A stretch of 64,000 nucleotides of DNA from NCBI GenBank assembly GCA_963682055.1, contig OY821750.1, positions 4,404,501 to 4,468,500 on the forward strand, given 5' to 3'. This document shows, in pieces, positions 55,301 through 64,000 of this stretch. The stretch's first letter is position 1. The number at the start of each line of letters is the position of its first letter. The notes under the pieces are model-generated. The model saw only the letters and a list, made by a program, of their open reading frames with translations. It searched no databases and had not been told where the DNA came from. Source of the stretch: Primula veris. Lineage: Eukaryota; Streptophyta; Magnoliopsida; Ericales; Primulaceae. The position numbers were made by a program, and so were the translations under genes.

Positions 55301-56336
55301 TTTGAGATGAAAGATTTGGGAGCCACAAATCAGATCCTCGGTATGAGGATTTACCGAGGAAGGGATGGGTCTTTGTTTCTATCACAAGCCGAATATATGA
55401 AGAAAGTGTTGGCACAGTTTAACATGAGTGATGCCAAGGTTGTAGGCTCACCGCTAGCCGCACACTTTAGCTTGGTAAACAAGGATCAGTTTTTTAGCAA
55501 GGTACGGAATGTATCGTCAAATATTCAATATGATTCCACAAAATCTAGTTTAGTTCAATTAAGGGATTCTAACCAATTAAAAGGATCTTCGGATCAATCC
55601 AGAGATCATTTTAGTAATGAGGATTCGGAATATCACACATTGATCAATCAAAGAGAGATTCAACAACTAAAAGAAAGATCCCTACGCTTCAGCAATTGGT
55701 AGCTTGATGTACGCTATGGTGTGTACAAGACCGAACATTGCCCATGCAGTGGGAGTTGTCAGTCGTTACATGAGTAACCCAGGAAAGCACCATTGGGAAG
55801 CTGTGAAGTGGATATTGAGATATCTCTCGGGTACAGTGAATTTGGCATTATGTTTCCGAAAGACCTCAGAAGGCCTGCACGGCTATGTGGATGCTGACAT
55901 GGCCGGTGATCTGGACAGGCGAAATAGCACAACGGGATGTGTTTGTACCTACGGTGGTACTGCTGTGAGTTGGACATCTAAGTTACAAAAGATTGTTGCA
56001 TTGTGGACCACAGAGGCTGAGTACGTCATGGTAACGGAAGCAAGCAAAGAGATGATTTGGTTGCAAGGTTTCTTAAAGGAGCTCGGTCAGAAAACCGACA
56101 AAGGAGTTCTGCACTGTGATAGTCAATGTGCATTTCAGCTAGCAAAGAATCCTGTATTCCATTCACGCACCAAGCACATACAGATTCGTTACCATTTTAT
56201 CCGGGACGTTCTAGAAGATGGAATCTTCGTGCTAGAAAAGATTGAGGGTGCTAAGTACCCCGCCGATATGCTAACGAAGACTGTTACAATCGACAAACTG
56301 AGGCTGTGTGCAACCTCAGTAGGACTCCGAGCTTGA
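52375..56336 (+). pseudogene. copia Gag-Pol polyprotein remnant
   Basis: Gag with 'KAWKLLDRQVMGVIRLTL' and zinc knuckle 'CYNCQGMGHFNHEC' (52974-53015); protease 'WILDSGASFHTT'; integrase with 'HRLGHIS'-type start, 'HSDVWGP' and 'PHQNGVAERMNQTI'. RT has '[16 protein letters not shown]', '[15 protein letters not shown]' and catalytic 'YVDDMFLAG' (about 55227). RNase H has 'YVDADMAGDLDRRNSTTGC' and 'QCAFQLAKNPVFHSRTKHI'; it ends at 56334-56336. Stops include 52709, 52933, 53513, 53831 and 54149, most explicable as TGG to TGA/TAG or CGA to TGA. The second integrase Asp region reads 'RFDKGGEY'. The RT/RNase H link is broken by plastid DNA at 55491-55680. Confidence 0.9.
55491..55680 (+). other. 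Chloroplast ycf2 fragment (NUPT) inside copia pol
   Basis: About 190 bp whose in-frame translation, '[20 protein letters not shown]' then '[20 protein letters not shown]', matches the plastid Ycf2 protein as I know it. It has a few substitutions and one small deletion near 'RDHFSNED'. It replaces the stretch between copia 'LVNKDQ' and '[13 protein letters not shown]'. It happens to leave the frame open to a TAG at 55700. Plastid DNA used as filler at a break is the simplest origin. Confidence 0.85.
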
Positions 56337-56502
56337 GGCTCAGGGTCGCCGCTACATGAAAAATGAGCAACTCTGGAGAGTAATAATTATTATACAAGGA
56401 TACCGATGGGAGCATTCTGCTCGGTGGAGCACAGTGAGTTCGGTGGTCGGGGATAATCAGAATTCTCTTGAAGCACTTGACATTTGACTCCATGTGGGAG
56501 AT

Positions 56503-56866
56503 TGTTGAGTTGTGGAGCCAAATGAGTTTTAGCCATGTTTTCTAATTATCCCACATCGCTTGGAATTGTAATAAAACCCACTTTGGGTTCTATATAATGT
56601 CCTACTATCTTGTATATTTAATTACACCAATTACACATCACAATCACATATTCAAGAGAGAATATTGTAAAGAGAGAGTTCTATTTGTGAGAGAACCATA
56701 GCTTGTGATTGAGCTAGATTACGATTGTAATCCTATTTATAATAATAACAAGTGCCACGTGTAGCGGCCCGGATACGTAGCCAATTTGGGTGAATTCCGT
56801 TATCAAAGAGTGTGTGCTTGGTTTTAGTTTTATGTCTTTCTCATTGTTCGCCTGATCGACCCAACA
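56503..56866 (+). mobile_element. 3' LTR of Tork-like copia
   Basis: 364 bp, TGTTGAGTTGTGG to CGACCCAACA, preceded by a purine-rich 'CATGTGGGAGAT' tract. TATA-like 'TTCTATATAATG' near 56590. Same family as the solo LTR at 46373-46733. Confidence 0.9.
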
Positions 56867-57387
56867 TTGGTGTCGTTCTGGTACTTTGCCTCTCAGCTGA
56901 GGGATAAACACTGGCCCTCTTTCTCATTGGACGAGGCGTTTGAGTTGTTTTCTGAGGGAAAATCCGGATTTGGACCCTTTTGGGATTAATAGAGTTTTCT
57001 TTATTTGTAACATCCCGTATTTTTATAAATGGTTTTATTTATGATTTAATTTATCCAAAAACGTTTTATACAAAATTTTACCAAAAACTGGTCACTCGAC
57101 TAATTTTTAGCCAAAAACCGAAACTCTTCCGAAAAACTTTACTTTAAAAACCTGTTACTAATTTTACTAATAAAAAGGACCCAATAGATTTGTTTCTAAA
57201 GATTTGTTAGTTTTGAGTAGTAAAACAATATTTTTGGATTAAGAGTTAGCTTTTAGAACTTTGGGGACCAAATAGTTCGTTTTCACAAACTATCTAAAAA
57301 CAGTTTTTCTAAACCTAAAAATCAGCCCACTTTCAATTCTTTAAACCTAAAACCAGCCAAATACAAGAGAGAAAAGAGAGAAAAAGG

Positions 57388-57419
57388 AGAAGAAGAAGAA
57401 GAAGAAGAAGAAGAAGAAA
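57388..57419. repeat. (GAA)n microsatellite
   Basis: About ten AGA/GAA units inside the solo LTR. Confidence 0.9.
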
Positions 57420-58009
57420 CCACGTTAGCGGGCTCATACCGGAAGCATCTCCTCTACGCTCTAAGGTAACGGGGGTTATCCATTGCGACTAGACGAGGGT
57501 GTATGTTAGGATTAGGTCTTACGGTTATTTTTAATTGGGGGGGTTTTTGCCTTTTATCTTAAATATGTTCTTAATTTGTTTATTGGGTTTATTTGTTGTA
57601 TGTTTTATTCACTTATTTGAATGGGAGAAATTGATGAGTTAATTATATTAATTTCGGATTAATGAGATTATGGATGGGTTTGCATGTTTTATGCGTTGAT
57701 TATGTGATTATATAATTATTGATGAAATTGGATAAATTTATGTTGAATAATGGTGAATTGTAGTTTATGCATACAAAATGTTTGTTAAAATGCCTGAAAG
57801 TGATTTTATGTTGTTATAGCGTTTGGCTAGTTGTGAATTTAGTACATGTGGTTATGTGTTATGTTGTATTACGTTAAGTGACGTATGAAATGGTGTTATT
57901 TGAATAGTATAATATTATTGGACGAGGCCTTAATATATATACGTATGAGATTGTGTTAATTGGATGATTTTATATTATTGGCCGAGGCCTTGTGATTTAG
58001 ATGTAGTGG

Positions 58010-58380
58010 CAATGGTCTCTGTCTCTCCCTAATTCTGGGGACTGAAGACGGCCGAGGGGATAGTGAATGACTCGTCTTATGGACTGGGGCGAGTGGCGTG
58101 AGAGGTCCTAGTGTGCACTCTATTTACTTTTATGTTAGCAATGGTCTATGTCTCTCCCTAATTCCGGGGGTATAAGACGGCCAAAGTGATAGGGAATGAC
58201 TCGTCTTACGGACTGACACGAGTGGCGTGAGAGGTCCAAGTGCACACTATAAATCCACTTTTATGTTGCAATGGTCTCTGTCTCTCCCTAATTCCGGGGA
58301 CAGAAGACGGCCCAAGGGATAGGGAATGACCTACCTTACGGACTGGGGTAGGTGGCGTGAGAGGTCCATGTATGCTGTTG
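58010..58380. repeat. 130-bp tandem repeat, three copies
   Basis: Units begin CAATGGTCT(C/A)TGTCTCTCCC at 58010, 58139 and 58269 and end near 'GCGTGAGAGGTCC'. They differ by scattered substitutions. Confidence 0.9.
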
Positions 58381-59194
58381 ATGTGTATTTAATTTATTTA
58401 ATTTATCGTAGTTGTAGAATGTCATTATGTTTCTTCTTATACGTCGATTATCGTAGTTGTAGAGGTTATGAGCTATTGCATTTATGGGATGGAGTGACCG
58501 TGTTTGTGATGCCGTCCCGTCTAGTTATGTGCGTGGGACTCACCTTTACAATTTTGTATTTTAGGTACAACTTAGGTTGAGGCGTATGGTTAAGAGGTTT
58601 AACAAGACATCACATGGGTTCGGGCTTTTGCTTTCTTTTTACTTAGATTGTTTTTGAGGTTGTAGCCTACGGGCAAATTCAGTCGTTCGTTATTTTTAGC
58701 TTTTATAAATCCTTTCTTGTAGCCGCTTTTGGCAAACAATTTATTTTATTCATTTAATTATTCCATTAGCTTGCAAATGCTTTCTTTTAAAATTTAAATT
58801 TTGTACCAACAGGTTGTTTTCCTTTTATTTAAAAAGGTCATGTCTCGATATCCATGTTTATGGAATTTGGGGCGTGAAATTATTACATATGAGGAGAGGA
58901 AAAGAAATTCGCTGGACTGTACAAAGAGATTAGCGGAGTTTGTAGGGTGCCCTTTCTCTAAGGAAGAGGAAAAGGATGGTGCGGTAAAGGACATTTAGTG
59001 AGTTGTGTAGTTTCGACAATCTGAGAAATTTAGAAGTGAACAAGTCCGGACCTAGTGTTGTTGATGGAAGGTTCATGAATGCTATCTACTTTAGGAAAGG
59101 CAAAGTTGGCTACGGGGCAAATCATTTAACAAATCAGATGATTGAGTATTTGGACAAGATCACCAATGAGAAGTTAGCTGGTATTTTCCCGTAA

Positions 59195-60102
59195 CATATT
59201 CCAAAATTCCTCTCTCCTTTGTTGTGCCATCTTTTGCTGCGCCCATATTTCTCTTCCTTAAGGCGTGCCTTGATATCTAGAAGTTATAACATTTTCTTTT
59301 ATGTTTAATAGCTCTTTACTCTTGAGGTATCAACGGTTGTACCTATGGTGAGCGGGATATTCCAATTGCGTATCCCCGGGGCAACCCACTTGCTGTGCCT
59401 CAGAAGTGTACTTCATGTGTTTTCCTTCTTAAATTGTTCAATGAATGAGTACTGTTTCTTGCCCGTAAGTTGCAAAATTTCTTAGAGGGGTGTACCGAGC
59501 CTTTGAGTAAATGTGCATTTTGTTCACTTTCATGTCCTCCTGATGTAGGTTAAATTCGATAAGCATCTTATCTTAATAACAAGGAATAGTGTTTTAAGCA
59601 TTATTACTAGAGGTATGGTAAAGCCTAATAAAACGTAAGTTTTATCGGTAAAAAAGAGAGATGAATCAAGCTTTTCTCCAGCTTCGAATCAATTTTTTTT
59701 TTACTACGAAGCATGCTTTTTAAAAGAGTGATTACAATACAACTCTCATTAAATTTTCTTTGCCTATCCTCAATATTACTAGTCTTTTTTATGCCATTGC
59801 AAAAATGTCAAGCAAACGTATATATTCATATAATATTGAGCATATTGCGCTTTCATGCTCAACTATATTTTATAATCCTATTATTCTCTGATTCAATCTG
59901 TGAACAGCTAGTTAAAACTATCAAACATGTGATTCCTGCCCTAAACCTTTTTGTATAGATTTTAATTTCTTAGAAAAGCTATTATTGGTAGAGATAGAAA
60001 TCAATATATATAGTGAGGAGGTTGCTATACACCTATCATTATTTTCATGAGCAATTTGCAAGAAGAAATATCTTGCTAAAACTAAATTATTTCTACCTAA
60101 GG
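59195..60102. promoter_or_regulatory. SOT 3' flank plus orphan SOT promoter J
   Basis: 59195-59590 is the shared 3' flank. 59600-60102 repeats 40620-41165: spacer, TATA ATATATATA at 60004-60011, and a leader with a short upstream ORF MSNLQEEISC (ATG about 60047). The SOT coding region that should follow is absent: at about 60103 the sequence passes into a retroelement. Confidence 0.75.
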
Positions 60103-61788
60103 TATCTGGAACAGCAGCTTGCCATCAATCAAGAGAATAGGGTTGAGCTAGACACTCATGATTATGAGATTAAGAGGTTGCTTGAAAATCTAAAAGAAAG
60201 TGACAATGACAGCAGCAGTGACAGTGGCTACTCTCTCAGTAGTGAGGAAGACGAAGAAATCATCAGAGATCCACCTATATTAGAAAGAGCTCCTTACTCC
60301 AGAAGGCCCCTTTAAATCCTAGTGTGTCTGGGTTCTGCCAAATACGGGGAGAATGAAGTTTATGAGTTTATGTTTATGCTTTCAATTTCAATTTCAATTT
60401 CAATTTCCGTATTTGCAAATTCTGTGTTAAGACTATCTTGTGCCAGTATTTTTGGTCTTATGTTTGTTCTGCATGTTCTGCAATTTATTTCTGAATTCTG
60501 TTTCTTTTTGAAATTTGAATATGTTCTGAAAACTCTGTTGAATGGATAGTTGTATGTGTTTAAATGATTCCTGCAATTCTAACTTGCAGGGGGAGCTTAA
60601 ATGGTTAACACAAAAGCACTGAAAAATGATATACAGTAAAAGACCGTGTTTGCTAACAAATTTGCAGGTGGAGTGTTTTCATAAACTTAGATTATTTGTC
60701 AAAACCAATGACAAAGGGGAAGATTGTTAGGACCAGATTTCTGGCCCATAAACTATTTGTTGTCTATTAGTTTGAACTAAATAATGCTAGTTGATTGTTA
60801 AGAATTGAGACAGGTTTAAGTTTACAAGTGAGGTTGCAACCTCAGTTGCAACCACAGTTCCAACCTGCTGTTCTGCAAGATTCTGTCCAGTTCTGTATTT
60901 CTGCATTACTATTCTTTAATGATGTTTATTTGTTTTAAAGTATGCAGAATATATTCTCATATGTTCTTAAAGATTTAGTTTGTGTATATTGCGAATATTA
61001 AAGTGATAAGGAAAGATGTTGCCTAAATGATATAAGGAGATTAGTTTATAAAGATATGTTTCTTTTAATTAAGCAATCTAGATCTCTATTTTCATACAAG
61101 TCTTTATCACTTAATTCAATCTATGTTTTCTACCAAAATCAGTATGATCTATTTAGATTGAATAATATATGGAGTTAATGTTTCAAAATATATTCAGAAA
61201 GATTTTATCTCCAAAAGATACTATCTTATATGTTCCTTATTTTAGTAAAAGACTAACTCCTATTTCCAACCTAGTTATTAACAGGTATTAACTTATGAAG
61301 ATTGAGGTCAATCTAATACTGAAGTATCTCGTGCAATATGGAAAGAAAGAAGATTGTTTTTACTTCTATAAATAGTTGATAACTATGTTTGTAAAAAGTG
61401 TGTTCTAAATTATAAAGAATTCATTCTTGAGAGAATACACCGTGTGCTTTTAAATGGAAAATAATGGTGGGATGCCATTGATATTTTGAGTGATAATTAT
61501 AAGATATGAGCAATATAGAGATAGGCAGAAAAACCTAGAGGAAGTCTGAAAGTTTTTCATTAAGACTTAAATCGTATATTGTAAGCTTTTATAATCATAA
61601 TCTGGGTGAGTGTCCCGGAGACGTAGCCCAGTTGGGTGAATTCCGTTGTTAAATATGCGTGTGATTTAATTCAAGTACATTTAACTTTACTGTTCTGTCC
61701 ATCATTATACCTAGGTTCCAACTGTGATTGCAACTACACTTGAAACCTAACTGCATAACAGCAACTAGAACAGCGGATAGGAATTTCA
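60103..61788 (+). mobile_element. 3' end of a copia-like retrotransposon with LTR
   Basis: 60103-60315 is an open tail ('LEQQLAINQENRVELDTHDY' followed by an acidic Ser-rich stretch). I do not recognise it, but it is likely element-encoded. An untranslated region ends in a purine tract (AAAGGGGAAGAT), then the LTR 60725-61788 (1064 bp, TGTTAGGACC to GGAATTTCA), the same family as the solo LTR in SOT gene G. The 5' part is missing. Confidence 0.75.
60725..61788 (+). mobile_element. 3' LTR, same family as the LTR in gene G
   Basis: Begins TGTTAGGACCAGATTTCTGG, ends GGATAGGAATTTCA. Contains the cross-family motif 'GACGTAGCCCAGTTGGGTGA' at about 61621. Confidence 0.85.
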
Positions 61789-61964
61789 ATATAAGAAGAA
61801 GTCCTATGTAATTTATTATAAACACAGCAATATCATATAATTATACTTGTGTGTTTCTACATTCTCTCTCTATGGTTTTACATTTTAACATGGTATCAAG
61901 AGCTAGATTAAACCTATAAGCTTCCGCAACTCCGACGGGCGACTAATGGAAATATATGACTAAT
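61789..61964 (+). mobile_element. LTR tail and primer site of another copia
   Basis: A pyrimidine-rich stretch ending 'CATTTTAACA' is followed by TGGTATCAAGAGC (61891-61903), a near match to the initiator-Met primer site TGGTATCAGAGC. The rest of that element is absent. It ends at 61965 where duplicated SOT-locus spacer resumes. Confidence 0.5.
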
Positions 61965-63139
61965 ATTTCCTTTCTAATACTAAATCCTATAAAAACAGTA
62001 GTTTAACACTGTAAAACCATTAAAACCAGGTAAGAATGGGTGTGTACATAGTCTGAATCATTCCGGATTGAGCCAAAACCAGATTCAAGTGAGAACTTGG
62101 ATGTGTTACTTCAACGTGTACCTATTTTAGTATAGGTAGCTGAATCAGAATATTTAAAGAGGATGAGCTTTTTTATGAATGAAAATGTCTTGAAAAAGTA
62201 TATTTTGTTTGTAGTATAATTCTAGTAGATGGTATCTTTTTTTTTTTTGAAAGGCTAGTAGATGGTATCTACTACGGACCACCATGGTTATTACCAGTTA
62301 TAAACATTATTACTGTGTCCGTTCTCGTACTTTGCGAGGTAAGAAGGGTTTATACAAAATATACACCATTCTATTCCGACCAACGGAACTCTTACATGTC
62401 CATTACATATCTTCTCTTTGCATCAGTCTTGTTTAACGCATTGTTATTAAACAATAATGTTGTCATATATAATATATTCAGTTTCTTTCTAGAAATTCAC
62501 AAAACCATTTTATAAAAAGGAACAACAAGTTACAAGACTTCGGACCTCTTTAAAGCATGTTAAACGGTGAGAACAACAAGGAGCGACTGTTGTTTAAAGG
62601 GAGCGACTGATCAAGTTTAATGGTTTGGAGTTCGGGTACGGAGTTCAGTTTTTTAATATATAATATTGAAATATCATAAATAAAATAAATTTATTTTCAT
62701 TAGAATCACATTTATTACTTTAACTATGAAGTTTAGTTAAGAAAATTCTATTTAAAAAACTTTTTATACATTTTTAAATAATAATAAATTATAAATAAAA
62801 GTTATTTTAAAAATTGTTCATATACCAAATTTATGTGTCGCTTAATTCCAGGGACCAGTTTGCATGAAAAACAAATTGCCAGATAATTCGAAGGATCGGT
62901 TTGAAGGATTTAAAGTCCTCCAGGGACCAATTACAAATTAAACAATTTTTTTTTTTGCTTTTTTAATAAAAAAGGCGAGGACGCAATCCATTCTATCTAT
63001 AGAAACTGCGCCTCTCTTCCTCAATCCTTCAAATCCGCCTCCGACGAACGGAGCAAAAGACCGTTAAACATGCTCTTACAATTAAATAAAAGATAAATTA
63101 ACAAAACATACTACTTTTGAAACCAAATTAACAAAAACA
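61965..63139. other. Partial SOT-locus spacer, then unique AT-rich DNA
   Basis: 61965-62240 is a mosaic of segments found at 7745-8235 (for example 'AGTATAATTCTAGTAGATGG'). The remainder is AT-rich with no recognised gene. 62820-62940 ('CCAGGGACCAGTTTGC', 'CCTCCAGGGACCAATTAC') looks like a short degraded repeat. Confidence 0.5.
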
Positions 63140-63470
63140 TAACTAAAAATTTCTAATTAACAAAAACATACCAAAAAATTCATACCATAATTTGTATATT
63201 TCATATACTTATTTCAAAAGTTAATACCATTATTTCTAAAATTTATACACTAATTTGTATATTTTCATATTGTTATTTCAAAAATTTATACATTTATTTT
63301 AAAACTGCATACCCTAATTCATAAAGTTCTCAATTATTTTCAAATTTCATACCCCGATTTAGATAATTCCTATTATTATTTAAATAATTCATATTCATAA
63401 TTTTCGACTTCATACCATTAATTCACGGAGTTCATACACTTAATTTTCAAACTTATACACTAATTAACAA
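63140..63470. repeat. Degenerate AT-rich minisatellite, second array
   Basis: Imperfect units such as 'TTCATACCATAATTTGTATA' related to the array at 4465-5160. No coding content. Confidence 0.65.
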
Positions 63471-63609
63471 ATCAAACCCTTACTCGTTCTCCGATCTCGA
63501 ACTATCACGTCGTCGTTGTGAGCCTCTCATTCGACGACCATATTTTTGTCGTCATCAATATCGAGTTTTCGACCTTGCTCTACACCCTCGCCGCCCACTC
63601 CGATAGATA

Positions 63610-64000
63610 TCTTGAATCTTAAACCGAGCTTTGATTTAACTTTTAATCGAGATTTTTCATTTTTGTTTAATATTAATCATTTACATAAGCGTTCTATGTC
63701 ATTGCAAAAAGGTCAAGCAAACATAAAGATTCATACTTAGAGCAACCGCATCAGCAAATTTAATGATTTTTTCAAACTTAACATATTTAATATATTTTAA
63801 GAAACCGTTTACATTTGAACAAAATTTCAGCTTACTTATTAATTTACTTATAATATCCCTATATTATTTATTTTTATTTGTTTATTATCATTTAATAATC
63901 ATACAAATATTTCAAACATAAAAATGTGGATCAGATGATAATTTTTTACTATTATATTACCAAGGGAATTATATACATTTATCATATATAAGGTGAATTT
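63610..64000 (+). repeat. Distal SOT upstream region, right edge
   Basis: Matches 9061-9279 and 38480-38870 ('CTTAAACCGAGCTTTGATTT' onward). Elsewhere this stretch lies about 0.6-0.8 kb before an SOT start codon, so another SOT copy probably begins just past the window. Confidence 0.7.

Larger units (their letters stand above)
52366..56866 (+). mobile_element. 5'-truncated Tork-like Ty1/copia retrotransposon
   Basis: Gag, protease, integrase, RT and RNase H in copia order, then a 3' LTR (56503-56866). The 5' LTR and gag start are replaced by the gypsy fragment. Pol resembles the Tnt1/Tork group. Internal stops and a plastid DNA insert disable it. The LTR ends directly against SOT pseudogene I. 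Confidence 0.9.
57006..58879. mobile_element. Solo LTR, gypsy-type, in SOT pseudogene I
   Basis: 1874 bp inserted with a 5 bp duplication TTATT (57001-57005 and 58880-58884). It starts TGTAACATCCCG and ends GGGGCGTGAAA, a decayed form of the TGTAAC...GTTACA ends common in plant LTRs. It contains (GAA)n at 57388-57419 and a three-copy 130 bp tandem repeat at 58010-58380. No coding frame; the 84-codon frame at 58326 arises from the tandem repeat and spacer. Confidence 0.75.
56867..59194 (+). pseudogene. Sulfotransferase pseudogene I, split by a gypsy-type LTR
   Basis: The 5' piece 56867-57000 begins in 'LVSFWYFASQLRDKH' directly after the copia LTR and loses the segment between 'FGPFW' and 'RVFFI' by deletion. 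The 3' piece 58885-59194 resumes in 'TYEERKRNSLDCTKRLAEF' and runs to the normal end 'KLAGIFP'. A small indel at 58994-59000 shifts frame ('GACATTTAGTG'). Codons before about 167 are gone. Sequence and flank resemble gene 2, and the promoter that follows resembles that of gene G, so 56.9-60.1 kb is a decayed copy of the gene 2/G pair. Confidence 0.9.

Noticed and set aside
1..64000. tRNA, rRNA or other structural RNA genes
   Set aside because: None recognised by eye; only primer-binding-site matches (51676, 61891) recall tRNA 3' ends.

Overview
The window is nuclear DNA from a flowering plant, probably a eudicot. It is AT-rich and intronless in its host genes. It is packed with Ty1/copia and Ty3/gypsy retrotransposons, solo LTRs and MITEs, and it carries a tandem family of cytosolic sulfotransferases (SOT) typical of plant specialised metabolism. 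I cannot name the species.

The host content is a SOT cluster. Three copies are intact 326-codon single-exon genes (24407-25387, 39248-40228, 48127-49107). A fourth (41216-43298) is full length but split by a 1.1 kb solo LTR. Four are 5'-truncated pseudogenes (6357, 23401, 31272, 35058), and the three long ones share the same two nonsense codons. One (56867-59194) is split by a gypsy-type solo LTR, one survives only as a promoter and leader (about 60000), and one was deleted at about 33357. A CDR1-like aspartic protease pseudogene (45415-47094) lies between SOT copies; a solo LTR interrupts its second catalytic motif. Duplicated flanking blocks (7.0-9.3 kb = 35.7-38.7 kb; 25.8-26.6 = 33.4-34.3 = 49.5-50.4 kb; 5.8-6.3 = 30.7-31.2 = 34.5-35.0 = 50.6-51.1 kb) show that the locus grew by unequal exchange of gene-plus-pseudogene modules.

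Mobile DNA, left to right: a decayed minus-strand copia element with its LTR (1-4464); a 14 kb 5'-truncated Tat-lineage gypsy element (9280-23329) whose 3' half carries at least seven ORFs on the opposite strand, most with their own TATA box; a 5'-truncated copia (26636-30453); two copies of an hAT element; two copies of a Mutator-like MITE; a Stowaway-like MITE; the 5' end of a Tat gypsy (51107-52365) fused to a Tork-like copia (52366-56866) that contains a piece of chloroplast ycf2; and the 3' end of another copia-like element (60103-61788).

The intact SOTs share a TATA box about 136-147 bp upstream of the ATG and a 12-residue upstream ORF in the leader. The most unusual structures are the antisense mini-gene array in the gypsy element, the hairpins with a constant core and variable arms in the first 2.8 kb, and the covarying hairpins at 13.9-14.4 kb.
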